DNA of 64,000 bases. It comes from Paeniglutamicibacter psychrophenolicus (GTDB lineage: Bacteria; Actinomycetota; Actinomycetes; Actinomycetales; Micrococcaceae). The stretch spans positions 1-64,000 of the forward strand of contig NZ_JAUSSH010000002.1 in NCBI RefSeq assembly GCF_030812255.1. The letters run 5' to 3'. Under the pieces are notes generated by a model. The model did no database searches, had not been told where the DNA came from, and saw only the letters and a program-made list of their open reading frames with translations. Within the stretch, counting starts at the first letter, position 1, and every line of letters starts with the position of its first letter. The translations under genes and the position numbers were made by a program. Positions 1 to 8,494 of the stretch are shown here, one piece after another.

Positions 1-96
<96 letters not shown>

Positions 97-539
97 GACA
101 CCCGAGCATCAAAATTCTGACAGCTGAATTGTGACTGACAACGATAAATGGCCGTTTTTTCACTGCGCTGTTTGGCATTCCGGGAACCGTCAGCGAGATG
201 TTGTGGCCCTCCAGTGACATGTGTCTGTTCCGGGGTGGCTAGGCCTTTTCCGACGTACCTCGGTCGGGCAACAGGACACCGCACGCGGGGCCCGGCGTGC
301 CTGAAGACGGCTCGGTGCGGCGTCTCCGGGAGGGCCCGTGGGATGGTGTTGGCGTGTCAGTGGCCACCACCGGGGCCGCTCACCTCGCTTCCGGGGTTGA
401 CCGCGCACCCCGGCTGGGGCCCGCCATGAGCTACTGGTCGCCAATACCCGGCCGTCCAGACGTGTACCGTGTCGCCCGGCCGGCAACGGAACACCCCAGA
501 CACAGGCCCAGGGTTGAGACCGGGGAGAACCCGCCGGAG
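97..539. other. Gene-less stretch at contig end
   Basis: I see no convincing coding region here. The open frames overlap on both strands, lack ribosome-binding sites and have low-complexity Arg/Pro/Gly-rich translations typical of shadow frames in GC-rich DNA. No clear repeat or RNA was recognised. Confidence 0.5.
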
Positions 540-1730
540 TCAACGCCTGGGATCGTCCTCCGGGTTTTTGGGGCCACCGCTGCCTTGCGGTCGGTGGCCT
601 GCAGCTTCGGCCGGACCAGGAGGGGGCCCTGCCCCGACGGCCACATCCAGCCCCGCCACCGGGTCCGGCTGGGTCCAGACCTGGATGATTGCCCAGGTCA
701 CCGCGGCCAGCGGCACCGCCAGCACGGCACCGATAAGTCCGGCGAGGATGACGCCGGCGGCCAGCGCCAGGAGGATGACCAGGCCGTGCAGGTGCAGCGA
801 GCGTCCCATCACGACCGGCTGCAGGACGTGGCCGTCGAGCTGGTTGATCCCGACGACGATGGCCACGACGACCAGGGCCGCAACGGGCCCGTTGGCGACC
901 AACGCAACCAGGGCGGCAAGAATCCCGGCCACCGTCGCCCCGACCATCGGGATGAAGGCGCCGAGAAAGACAATGGCGGCCAGCGGAAGTGCCAGTGGCA
1001 CCCGCAGGATGAACAGGGCCGTGCCCACGACCACACCCTCGATCAGCGCTATGATCGCCGTACCCCGCACGTACTGGCCCAGGACAACCAGGGTCCTGGC
1101 CCCGGAGCAGCGAAGCCGGTTTCGGATCGCGCCGGGAAAGGGCCGGAGGAAGAAGTCCCAGATCCGTCCACCGTCCTTCAGGAAGTAAAAAAGCACGACG
1201 GCGCCAAGCAGTGCCCCGGTAAGGACTTCGGCCGCCGTCGAGATCCCCACCAGCGCGCCGGCGCCGAATCGGCTGCTGGTTGCAAAACTGGTCACGGCTT
1301 CGGAGGCCCTGTCGATCATCTCCTGGTCAATGGGAAGCGGTCCGGAAGCGATGAACCTCTGCAGCTCCCCGAACCCGTCGCCGGCGGCCGTGACCAGTTC
1401 GTCCCATTCGCTGCGCACGGCAAACACAATGCCGGTCACCAGGCCGCCCAGCACGAGGATGGCGGCCAGGAAGGTGATCCAGGTCGCCAGCGCACCGGGC
1501 AGGCCCTTGCCGCGCAAAAACGCGACCACAGGACTCAATGCGGCGGCCAGGATCAGTGCCACCATAAGGGGGATCACAATGAGTTTGAGCTGGACCAGCC
1601 CGTAGATGGCCACGGACAGGGCGATCAGGACCAGAATGAACTGCGCGGCGCGGGTTGCGGCCCGGCCGAATCCGTCGGCCCATAATCCGCGGCCCGGTAG
1701 GAGACCGCCGACGGTCGAGGTGGTTTTCAT
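540..1730 (-). CDS. AI-2E family transporter (membrane permease)
   Basis: A polytopic membrane protein of 396 residues. Three hydrophobic segments lie in the first ~105 residues, a soluble-looking region follows, and a C-terminal block of helices carries the family pattern FIPMVGA followed by NQLDGHVLQPVVMG. Members export or import small molecules; some were linked to autoinducer-2, others to sodium/proton exchange, so the substrate cannot be told. The start at 1730 is chosen because AAGGGA sits about 8 bases upstream; a start three codons earlier would bury that site. The last ~50 residues are Pro/Gly-rich and probably disordered in the cytoplasm. It stands alone beside gene-poor DNA. Confidence 0.85.
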   Translation of the reverse strand: MKTTSTVGGLLPGRGLWADGFGRAATRAAQFILVLIALSVAIYGLVQLKLIVIPLMVALILAAALSPVVAFLRGKGLPGALATWITFLAAILVLGGLVTGIVFAVRSEWDELVTAAGDGFGELQRFIASGPLPIDQEMIDRASEAVTSFATSSRFGAGALVGISTAAEVLTGALLGAVVLFYFLKDGGRIWDFFLRPFPGAIRNRLRCSGARTLVVLGQYVRGTAIIALIEGVVVGTALFILRVPLALPLAAIVFLGAFIPMVGATVAGILAALVALVANGPVAALVVVAIVVGINQLDGHVLQPVVMGRSLHLHGLVILLALAAGVILAGLIGAVLAVPLAAVTWAIIQVWTQPDPVAGLDVAVGAGPPPGPAEAAGHRPQGSGGPKNPEDDPRR

Positions 1731-2356
1731 GGAAATCATCCCTTGGCTGATGGTTTTTGGTTGCTCCCAGCATGCTCCTTCATGGACGACCGACCAAGGA
1801 TCGAGCGCCTACCGGATGGGGCCAGGAAACCCGGCCACATCGGCGCCACTGCGGCCGGCCCGCCCCGACCGGTCGAAGGGAACTCGATGTCGGCGTCCGT
1901 GCACCTGCCGATTGGGGTGTCTCGAAAACCTACAGTCTTTCGAGACAAAAGATCTGGCCGATCTTGACAGTTGACCATGCCGGACTTCCGGGAGACATTT
2001 GGTTCCAGAAAATCGTCTTACCGAAAAATCTCTTAGCCGGTTGTTGTCGAAGGTTTTCTGAGTCAAAGCGGCAGAGCCAGACTCGCCCGTAAGCCGATCG
2101 GCATGCGCGACAAACGGGAGCAACAAGTTGCAGGTTTTGTGGGCTACCGAGTCGTTGGTGTGGAAATGCGGGTCCCGGCCTGTGATCCGGCAGGAGATGG
2201 CTGGGCGGGCGTCGATGGTTGCTGGACAGCGGTCCTTTACCGCACGTGAACGTGGTGGCGGTTTCTCATTTGCCCATCCCAGAAGAAAGCACGGTCAGCG
2301 GGCGCTTGAAGAAAGCGGGGTCGCCGGGTGGCCAAGTGGTGCTAGTCTGCGCCTTC
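1731..2356. other. Gene-less region with a perfect inverted repeat
   Basis: No gene is supported. A perfect 10-base inverted repeat (TGTCTCGAAA at 1918-1927, TTTCGAGACA at 1938-1947) has a 10-base spacer and GGGG just to its left. Further GAAAA-type motifs follow to about 2060. The arrangement could be a recombinase site, a transposon end or an operator; nothing here decides which. Confidence 0.5.
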
Positions 2357-2941
2357 TCAGCGGGGATCGGTGAGATCAAGGACTATTTCGTTGTGACGCA
2401 TGAACCATGGCTTGAAGGGGGGATCGAATCTGGCGAAACGCGGGGTGCCCACCGGCTCAAGCCCGGCCGCACGCAGAGCAATTCTCAGCTTCTGGAGATG
2501 CTGCTGGTAGCTCCCGGTGCTCCAGCGCCCGCTGAATCGGATCGCCGCGGCAAGGCTTTCCGGAACCGTCCGCAGGCGGACCTTTTGGTTCAATGGCCGC
2601 GGTGCGTTCTCGATCGTGAAGCCTTCGGGCAAGACGAAGGAAACCCGGAACGTCGGCGACGCGCCGGTTTCTCCGTGCGCCTCGATTCCCTGCTGCAGGA
2701 CCGGGGCGGTCATCGAGATTTTTTCCGACGCAACATCCTGCACTACCGGCGCTGTCATCGCGACCTTCGCTCTGGCTTCGTTCTCTCCACTGATATAGGC
2801 AAAGAGGTACCGGAACGCGCGGTTTCCTGCCTCTTCAAAGCCCCCCGCGGTAGTGACTTCGGCAAACAGGTGCTCGGGATACCGGCGAACCTCAAAATCA
2901 GCGTAGCTTTGCACGGTTTGGTAAGGCTGTTGCCGGGTCAT
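2357..2941 (-). CDS. SOUL family heme-binding protein
   Basis: A 194-residue soluble protein of the SOUL/HEBP family, which binds heme or other hydrophobic ligands. The N-terminal part reads YADFEVRRYP and is followed by the family hallmark of repeated MTAPV segments (AKVAMTAPV and KISMTAPVL) and a late VSFVLPEG motif. The start at 2941 is preceded by TACCGT six bases upstream (2948-2953), a good actinobacterial -10 for a leaderless message; an alternative GTG start lies seven codons earlier. It stands alone. The fold assignment is confident, the physiological ligand is not known. Confidence 0.88.
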   Translation of the reverse strand: MTRQQPYQTVQSYADFEVRRYPEHLFAEVTTAGGFEEAGNRAFRYLFAYISGENEARAKVAMTAPVVQDVASEKISMTAPVLQQGIEAHGETGASPTFRVSFVLPEGFTIENAPRPLNQKVRLRTVPESLAAAIRFSGRWSTGSYQQHLQKLRIALRAAGLEPVGTPRFARFDPPFKPWFMRHNEIVLDLTDPR

Positions 2942-3569
2942 GCCACCACGGTACTCCGCCACTTGCGCAAGAGGATCCCCACGAGGGACAGCAAACCCGG
3001 GAAGCAGAGCGCGTCCCTGGAGGAAATGCCTCGAAAGTGGTGTCTCGGTTTTGAATCAACCAGGAATGGATGCCGGCCAATGCGCTGGTTCGGGTTGGGT
3101 GCCGGCAGCCTGTCGGTGGCGCTGGCCACCGTGGGCGGCACCCGAGTAGGTGAATCGCACCCCATTTGCCGCTGCGATCCGCATGCCAGCGTATGAGACG
3201 TCGGCTTCGTGAGGCCCCTCTTGCGCGCCGGGCCATCTGCATTGGCGACATGACCCGATCCCATCGTTCCAGAATTCGATCCTCAAAATGCGGCGCTACC
3301 GGAGGGGGGTTTCCAACGTTAAATCTCGCAGCCTAAACCCCGGGAACGCCTGTGCCTGCTGTTGCACGGGGGAACCCTATGCGGAAACTTCAGCGGGCGG
3401 CGGGGGAACACCCGGGCAGATCCCGGGGTGAGTAGTGGGATAGTGCCAGCTCCGGTTTCTGCCATGATGGGGCACAGCAGGTGAGCGACGCAAACTTTGG
3501 CAAGAACGGCAGAGGGCGGGCCAGTGATGAATACAGATCCATCACTGTCCCGCCCCATAGGGTGCTGCC

Positions 3570-3851
3570 TTACTGCTGTGGCCGTCTCAAGCTGTCCGAC
3601 GGCCGGGTACTGCTGGTACTTCCGGTGTTGCTGGTACTTCTTTACTGCTGGTACTGCTGATGGTGCCGGTGTTGCTGGTACTGCTTACTTCTGTGGCCGT
3701 CTCAAGCTGTCCGACGGCCACGCCCTCCGGCTACTGCATTACTGCTGTGGTCGTCTCAAGCTGTCGAGGACCACGCCCTTTGGGTACTGCTGGTACTTCT
3801 TTACTGCTGGCACTGCTTACTGCTGTGGCCGTCCCAAGCTGTCCGACGGCC
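3570..3851. repeat. Cluster of four 35-base hairpin repeats
   Basis: Four copies begin at 3570, 3685, 3739 and 3817. Each has a conserved flank TTACTKCTGT, then a stem GGCCGTC, an 11-base loop and GACGGCC. Spacing is irregular (115, 54 and 78 bases). The third copy has GGTCGTC and GAGGACC: the C-G pair at stem position 3 has become T-A, a compensatory change, alongside one mismatch and a loop one base shorter. The DNA between copies repeats GGGTACTGCTGGTACTTC-like units. The family is not recognised. Irregular spacing and absence of unique spacers argue against CRISPR. Confidence 0.85.
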
Positions 3852-4242
3852 GGGTACGGCTATGCGGTTTCCCCCAAAGGAAGCAACTGCACCTTCCTCG
3901 ATCGGGGGAGGCAATTTGCTCTTCTTCCCGCATGCCAAAGAATATAGTAGTACTTCCCGGAAAGTTCAAGTCCTCGGATTTCCCGGGGTTTTCTTGGGGT
4001 CCGCTGGAAGGATTGGGCCCCCGACCAGGCGAGTTCGCCGGCTTGCAGCACGGTCCCGTGGGGATTCCCGGGGGAGCCGTGGAGGTCGCGTCCCCTTGGG
4101 TGTCCCAGGGCGCGGGTTCCGGCGCGGGGGTGCCGGGCATGTTTGGGCGTCCGGGTGGAGCCCGGGACCGCATATGGATCCGGTGGCTTCATGGCGAGGC
4201 CCTTTCCGCGACCCCGGGGGACGGGCCGGGCTCCGTCACGGG

Positions 4243-4275
4243 GCGGTCCCCGCACCCCTGGGGTGCGGGGACCGC
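4243..4275 (-). terminator. Hairpin terminator for the first hsp20 gene
   Basis: A perfect 15-bp inverted repeat (4243-4257 with 4261-4275) with a 3-base loop CTG, about 130 bases past the hsp20 stop. There is no U-tract, but stem-only terminators are common in actinobacteria. Its role is inferred from position and stem strength. Confidence 0.55.
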
Positions 4276-4404
4276 TGGGGGAAGCGACATCGGGATCCGG
4301 CCTCGCATTGCGCGTGCGGCGCCATGGTGGGCCCCGGCGGGGCTCTCACCCTTGTGCCCAGACGGCCGGGAAGATGCCGTCCCCGTTTGGGGAAACCGTC
4401 CTCC

Positions 4405-4839
4405 CTAGGCGTTGATCGAGTGCTGTTCCTGCGCGTTGGAGGTGATGACGATCTTGCGCGGCTTGGCCTGCTCAGCCACCGGGATCCGCAGCCGCAGCAC
4501 CCCGGTGTCGTAGCTGGCCTCGATGTGCCCGGTGTCCAGGTTCTCACCCAGCACCAGCTGCCGGCTGAACACCCCGCGGGGGCGTTCGGCCGCGAGGATC
4601 TCCTTCGAGTCATCGCCCTCGCCGTTCAGGGCGCCGCGTTCGGCCTTGACCGTCACGACGTTGTTCTCCACATCCAGGTCGATCGAGCCGGGGTCCACGC
4701 CCGGCAGGTCGAATTCGACCTGGACGGCGTCCCCCTCGCGCCAGGCGTCCATGCTCATCGCGGAGGGCCGGGCACTGGTTCCGAACACCTGCTCGGCGAG
4801 CCTGTCGAGTTCGCGGAACGGGTCTGTGCGCATCAACAT
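4405..4839 (-). CDS. Small heat-shock protein, Hsp20/alpha-crystallin family (copy 1)
   Basis: A 144-residue ATP-independent holdase chaperone. The alpha-crystallin domain covers about residues 30-130, including [10 protein letters not shown] and the A[15 protein letters not shown] strand, and a short basic KPRKI segment follows near the C-terminus. It starts [14 protein letters not shown], almost the same as the second copy at 7431, so the two are paralogues from a fairly recent duplication. A GAGAGGAACC ribosome-binding site precedes the ATG. The gene is monocistronic, and its upstream element at 4896-4917 is shared with the other copy, which implies common stress control, probably by the HspR-like protein encoded at 6978-7283 (inference). 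Confidence 0.95.
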   Translation of the reverse strand: MLMRTDPFRELDRLAEQVFGTSARPSAMSMDAWREGDAVQVEFDLPGVDPGSIDLDVENNVVTVKAERGALNGEGDDSKEILAAERPRGVFSRQLVLGENLDTGHIEASYDTGVLRLRIPVAEQAKPRKIVITSNAQEQHSINA

Positions 4840-5224
4840 GGTTCCTCTCCTTCGTGCGTCTTGCTTGTTTCCGCCCCCGCCAGATCTGTTCCAACGGGTA
4901 CAGATTTTTTATAGCACCGTGGATAGAATGCTGCAAGAGGGATCCGAAAAAGTTTGAAGGCACGCTCATGGCAGTCCCCGATCCCGCGGTCCCCGGCCAT
5001 GTGGCCCCGGATGCGATGGCGCGCGGCATCTCACCCGCGCGCCGAGACCCCGCGGCCAGTGATTTATTTGTCCCGTCGATCCCCTGCGGCGTTCCCCTAT
5101 CGGGCCGTGCCCGCCGGGGGAGGGGCGGCCCGGGACTTTTCGCCCCGGCGGAGCAGGGGCTGCATTGCGGTGCCCGGCTGCTGGCCACCATAACGGCCCC
5201 CGTTCGGGTGCTTGCCGCCCGTGG
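4840..5224. other. Non-coding region upstream of hsp20 copy 1
   Basis: Holds the conserved hsp20 promoter/operator element (4896-4917) and a perfect 9-bp hairpin at 5018-5043 (GGCGCGCGG with CCGCGCGCC). No gene is supported. Confidence 0.5.
4896..4917 (-). promoter_or_regulatory. Shared hsp20 upstream element, copy 1
   Basis: Read on the minus strand, this 22-base element matches the one at 7338-7359 (plus strand) in 19 of 22 positions, with the common core TATAAAAAA and the same trailing TACCC. It lies 56 bases before the hsp20 start. AT-rich conservation inside GC-rich flanks suggests a promoter core or regulator site. The classical HAIR sequence of HspR was not seen. Confidence 0.65.
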
Positions 5225-5449
5225 CTAGGCCGGCGCGTGCAGGGGTGCAGGTGCCTCCGGGTGCCGGGCGGCGGCCAGGTACTCCTGCACGGCTTGGGCG
5301 GGAACCCGGTATGACTTGCCGAAGCTCACTGCCGGCAGCTTGCCCTCGTGCACCAGTTCGTAGACGGCCATCCGCGGCAGGTGCATCGCTGCGGCGGCCT
5401 CGGCCACCTTCAGGTAGTCGTTGTCCTCGGGGTCCTGTCGCTCGAACAT
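5225..5449 (-). CDS. Excisionase-type helix-turn-helix DNA-binding protein
   Basis: A 74-residue protein with a winged-helix/HTH_17 domain at about residues 11-58: YLKVAEAAAAMHLPRMAVYELVHEGKLPAVSFGK followed by YRVP. This is the pattern of excisionase-family proteins, which bend DNA during prophage or plasmid excision but also act as plain regulators. The ATG at 5449 is preferred because GAGGA sits six bases upstream; a TTG start four codons earlier overlaps that site. No integrase is adjacent, so an excision role is not supported here. The C-terminus is Pro/Ala-rich. Confidence 0.8.
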   Translation of the reverse strand: MFERQDPEDNDYLKVAEAAAAMHLPRMAVYELVHEGKLPAVSFGKSYRVPAQAVQEYLAAARHPEAPAPLHAPA

Positions 5450-5689
5450 TTCATTCCTCAATCCATGTGGCCGTCATCCCCCGGAGGAACGGCTGGTCCG
5501 GCAAGCGCACCGTTCCGGGGCCCGGTGTGGGTTCTCATGGTAGGCACGGATTCGGCGGCGCTTCAAGGTTTTGCGCACCCGCCCGGCCGCCCATCACCGC
5601 CTGAGCACCCCGGTAAATGTAGGGTCCTAAGCGCCGGGGGAATCCTGCCCCCGCCGGTGGTGGCAGGACCCACGGCCGCTCGCCCAGGA

Positions 5690-6520
5690 GCCGGACCATG
5701 GTTCGTCGGGCGGCACGCCCCTCCGGGATGAGCAGCAGCGGGTAGATGTGGACCATGCCCGGAGCTTGGTGGAATTCGGTGTGCACCCCGGCCGCACGGG
5801 CCTTGGAAACCAGGAGCCCGCAATCCGGGTGGGTGATGTCGCGGGTGCCGGCGAACACGGTGAGCGGCCCGAGGCCGGCCATCTGTCCGAACAGTAGGCT
5901 CACTATCGGATCTTCCCACCGGAGCCCATCGCGCCAAGGTCCGCGGCGGCCCGGAGGCCGGGCCGGACCAGCCACTTCTCGTTTGGTTCCAGCAGGTCGA
6001 TGGCCGGGTTGCGAGAGCTCACATCAAGTGCCGGGGAGATGAGCACCGTGTGGACCAGGGCCACCCCGAGGTCGCGCAGCAGCAATGCGGCGGAGAAGGG
6101 GATCCGGCCGCCGGCCGAATCGCCGAGCGCCGAAACGTTTCCCGCACCGTGGGTGGTGGCAACGCGCCGGAGCAGGTCGGCAACCTGCGGGACCACGCTC
6201 GCGGCGGTGCCTTGCGGGGCCAGGGGTAGCTGGGGACCAAAACCCGGGACCCGGTGTCCGTGGCAAGCCTGAGGATCAGTTGCCAGTGGAGCGGGAATGT
6301 TTGGTTGATCCACGCACCCCCGTGGAGATGGACGATGCGGTGCTGCGCTGGGTCTGCGAAAGGTTCGCACCCCATCCAGGGGCCATCCGCCACCCTCATC
6401 CACCCCGATGTCCACGCCGCTGGGCAGCAGGCGAGGTGGCCCGTAGGCGCAGCGGCGCAGGCGGCGCACCGCCACGAGTTCCGCGGTGGCCTGCGGGCTG
6501 GCAAACCGGTGCCGTTATCC
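5690..6520 (-). pseudogene. Alpha/beta hydrolase (esterase/lipase), multiply frameshifted
   Basis: All pieces of an HSL-like alpha/beta hydrolase are present, but in three frames of the minus strand: the lead-in ending WPLDGVRTF, then the oxyanion-hole motif HLHGGAW, then the nucleophile elbow GDSAGG, then the late strand with FAGTRDITHPD (acid) and GMVHIYPL (histidine). Frame changes fall near 6360, 6232 and 5935. The catalytic triad is therefore recognisable but cannot be made from one continuous frame. Either the gene is decaying or this part of the contig has sequencing indels. The limits given are approximate. It lies downstream of the merR-type operon in the same orientation. Confidence 0.75.
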
Positions 6521-6678
6521 CCATGCGGGCAAAGCGGCGGCATCATCCAGCTGGCAGGACCGGCCACGGAACCTCCGGGGATGAAAGGATGGCGGTGTCC
6601 ACGACGCCCGCGGCTACCGAGCTGGTGGCGCCGGAAAACGCCGGCGAAGTCCTGCTTTGTGTCCTTACTGCCCACCTT

Positions 6679-6906
6679 CTACTGGTGTGCCGGATCCGTG
6701 TCGTCCTCGAGGTCCAGATTCTCGCCGGGATCCAGCTCCTGCTCGGTTTCACCCGCCCGCCGGTTCTCGAGCACCACGAGCCGCTCACTGTCCTGACCCG
6801 TTTCGGGATCGGGGACATGCACCGCCCGGGCATCATCTGGACTAATCGTCTCTTCGGCAAGGGCCTGGGCATCGACGGGATCCAGTGGTTCGAAAATTTC
6901 ACCCAT
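6679..6906 (-). CDS. Small acidic protein of unknown function
   Basis: A 75-residue, strongly acidic protein (MGEIFEPLDPVD at the start, many Glu/Asp, no Cys). The ATG at 6906 has a clear AGGAGG six bases upstream, so the longer open frame starting at 6981 is not used. It follows the HspR-like regulator gene by about 70 bases on the same strand and is probably co-transcribed. I do not recognise the family. Composition suggests an intrinsically disordered protein; any role in the heat-shock module is guesswork. Confidence 0.7.
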   Translation of the reverse strand: MGEIFEPLDPVDAQALAEETISPDDARAVHVPDPETGQDSERLVVLENRRAGETEQELDPGENLDLEDDTDPAHQ

Positions 6907-6977
6907 GATCGTCCTCCTGGTGTGGTGGGATTCCAAGTCTCGGGGGGATTCCAAGATAGGGCCTGCAGGGCGCCGGC

Positions 6978-7283
6978 TCAAGGGGCCTTGCCGTATCCGG
7001 CGCGACGGCGGGAGAGTTCCCCTCGCAGGGAGTCGTTTTCCGCTTCCAAATCCAGGACCAGCCCGATGCCCGCAACGTTGAGCCCCAAGGCCAGAAGTTC
7101 GCCGATCCGCCGCAGCCTGGCCACATCGGCATCGCTATACAGCCGGGTACCGCCTTCGGTGCGCCTCGGTTCCAGCAGCCCCTTGCGCTCATACATTCGG
7201 AGGTTCTGCTGGCCCGTTCCCACCAACTCCGCGGCCACTGAAATCGCGTATACACCCTGCCTCTTCGTATCCCTGGTAGACAT
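6978..7283 (-). CDS. MerR-family heat-shock regulator (HspR-like)
   Basis: A 101-residue MerR-type DNA-binding protein. After YAISVAAELVGTGQQNLRMYERKGLLEP come the wing TEGGTRLYSDADV and helices ending GLNVAGIGLVLDLE, matching HspR, the repressor of chaperone genes in actinobacteria. A short coiled coil follows. The ATG at 7283 has AAGGGA upstream; an in-frame start ten codons earlier lacks one. The gene is divergent from hsp20 copy 2, with about 150 bases between the start codons, the usual layout for a local repressor. Its target may be the element at 7338-7359, although that is not a textbook HAIR site. Confidence 0.85.
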   Translation of the reverse strand: MSTRDTKRQGVYAISVAAELVGTGQQNLRMYERKGLLEPRRTEGGTRLYSDADVARLRRIGELLALGLNVAGIGLVLDLEAENDSLRGELSRRRAGYGKAP

Positions 7284-7337
7284 CACGAGTCCCTTCCAAA
7301 TTTCCTGCCGCATGCTTCTTGCGCCGGCGCCCTGCCT

Positions 7338-7359
7338 GTGTTATAAAAAAACTATACCC
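7338..7359 (+). promoter_or_regulatory. Shared hsp20 upstream element, copy 2
   Basis: Matches the element at 4896-4917 (minus strand) in 19 of 22 positions, around the core TATAAAAAA. It sits in the divergent region between the HspR-like gene and hsp20 copy 2, 71 bases before the hsp20 start. Confidence 0.65.
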
Positions 7360-7430
7360 ACCAATATAGATTGTGGGGGGCAACCAACCGAATATGGCAT
7401 TCACTGACACTGTGAAGGAGTGCACCAGCC

Positions 7431-7853
7431 ATGTTGATGCGTACAGACCCGTTCCGTGATCTCGACCGGATCGCCCAGCAGGTTCTGGGGACGGCAACCC
7501 GCCCTGCGGCCATGACCATGGACGCGTGGCGCGATGGCGACACGTTTGAGGTCGAGTTCGACTTGCCCGGCATCAGCCCGGATTCGATCAATCTGGATGT
7601 GGAACGCAACGTGGTCACCGTCAAGGCGGAGCGTCCGGCCTTGGACAAGGACCTGGAGATGCTTGCCTCGGAGCGGCCCCGGGGTGTGTTCAGCCGACAG
7701 CTTGTCTTGGGTGAGAACCTGGATACGGAGAACATCGAGGCCAGCTACGACACCGGGGTGCTGCGCCTGCGGATCCCGGTGGCCGAGAGGGCCAAGCCGC
7801 GCAAGATCGAAATCACCTCCACAGACACCGATCGCCAGGCGCTAGACGCCTAG
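7431..7853 (+). CDS. Small heat-shock protein, Hsp20/alpha-crystallin family (copy 2)
   Basis: A 140-residue holdase chaperone with the alpha-crystallin domain at about residues 30-128 ([17 protein letters not shown], then the A[15 protein letters not shown] strand). It is highly similar along its whole length to copy 1 at 4405-4839, down to the MLMRTDPFR start and the [15 protein letters not shown] block. GAAGGAG precedes the ATG. It is divergent from the HspR-like gene and followed by a strong terminator at 8008-8041, so it is transcribed alone. Confidence 0.95.
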   Translation: MLMRTDPFRDLDRIAQQVLGTATRPAAMTMDAWRDGDTFEVEFDLPGISPDSINLDVERNVVTVKAERPALDKDLEMLASERPRGVFSRQLVLGENLDTENIEASYDTGVLRLRIPVAERAKPRKIEITSTDTDRQALDA

Positions 7854-8007
7854 GCGACCGGGAAGCGGGAGATGCCTTTGGTGTCCCCCGCAACGCCGGA
7901 AGCGTCCGGCGGCCGCCCACCTTTTGGGAAATGGGCGTGAGCCGTCGTGGCCCGCCATTGCGCCCGAAGGCGCGATCAAGGACGGCCCCCACGGAATGTT
8001 TTCGGCA

Positions 8008-8041
8008 CCGTTGGCCCGGGCCATGGCGCCCGGGCCAACGG
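8008..8041 (+). terminator. Hairpin terminator after hsp20 copy 2
   Basis: A perfect 14-bp inverted repeat (8008-8021 with 8028-8041), loop CATGGC, followed by CTTTC. Very stable GC-rich stem with only a short U-rich tail. Confidence 0.65.
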
Positions 8042-8098
8042 CTTTCACTAGTGGCCACCAAGGCAGTGCCCGGCACTGCCGGAGCCTGAAGTGCCGGA

Positions 8099-8494
8099 AT
8101 GGAAGTGCAACGTACGGTGGGCGGATTTCCTGATTACTATTCGGTGTTGGGCCTGGATCCCCAAGCCTCCCCCGGGGCCATTGCCCGGGCTTACCGGTCC
8201 CTGTTGCGCCGCCACCACCCCGACACCCGCCATCCACCGGAATCGGTGGAGGACGCAAACCAGCATGCCGTTCTGCTTCAACGGGCCATGGAGGCCCATG
8301 CGGTCCTGGCCGATCCAATCCGGCGTGCCCGCTACGACAGGGAACACCACCCCCACCCGGTGCTTCCCCCGATCCCTCAGCCTTCCGCTGCCCCCTTCCG
8401 TCCGGCCTCATCCCCGGGTTCGAGGCCGGGTGGCGGAGAATCCTTGAGTGTTTCCCCACTGCGGTGGGATCCCCCGACCAGGAGGAGCATCTAA
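8099..8494 (+). CDS. J-domain (DnaJ-like) co-chaperone
   Basis: A 131-residue protein whose first ~75 residues form a J domain: DYYSVLGLDPQASPGAIARAY, then LLRRHHPDT with the essential HPD, then ADPIRRARYD. J domains stimulate Hsp70 ATPase. There is no Gly/Phe-rich region, zinc finger or client-binding domain, so this is a minimal class C protein; the tail is Pro/Ser-rich. The gene ends one base before the next ATG, so translation is probably coupled. Together with the two Hsp20 genes it makes a small proteostasis cluster. The start is uncertain, as no good ribosome-binding site is seen. Confidence 0.85.
   Translation: MEVQRTVGGFPDYYSVLGLDPQASPGAIARAYRSLLRRHHPDTRHPPESVEDANQHAVLLQRAMEAHAVLADPIRRARYDREHHPHPVLPPIPQPSAAPFRPASSPGSRPGGGESLSVSPLRWDPPTRRSI

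Larger units (their letters stand above)
2942..4404. other. 1.46 kb gene-less region with hairpin repeats and GC-rich palindromes
   Basis: No convincing gene. The stretch contains the hairpin repeat cluster at 3570-3851, then GC-rich DNA with several CCCGGG-like palindromes, and a strong 15-bp hairpin at 4243-4275 just beyond the end of the hsp20 gene. A long + strand frame across 3497-4408 translates the repeats into Cys/Trp/Tyr-rich low-complexity peptide and has no ribosome-binding site, so I treat it as non-coding. Confidence 0.5.

Noticed and set aside
297-1685. 462-residue plus-strand open frame
   Set aside because: Lies over the AI-2E transporter gene on the other strand; its translation is His/Asp/Arg/Gln-rich as expected for a shadow frame.
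3570-3851. CRISPR array
   Set aside because: Repeats are spaced 115, 54 and 78 bases apart, linkers are themselves repetitive, and no cas gene is in the window.
3497-4408. 303-residue open frame over the hairpin repeats
   Set aside because: Cys/Trp/Tyr-rich low-complexity translation, no ribosome-binding site, repeat spacing not a multiple of three throughout; looks like repeat DNA open by chance.
5225-5449. Prophage excision module
   Set aside because: Only the excisionase-like protein is present, without integrase or attachment repeats nearby.
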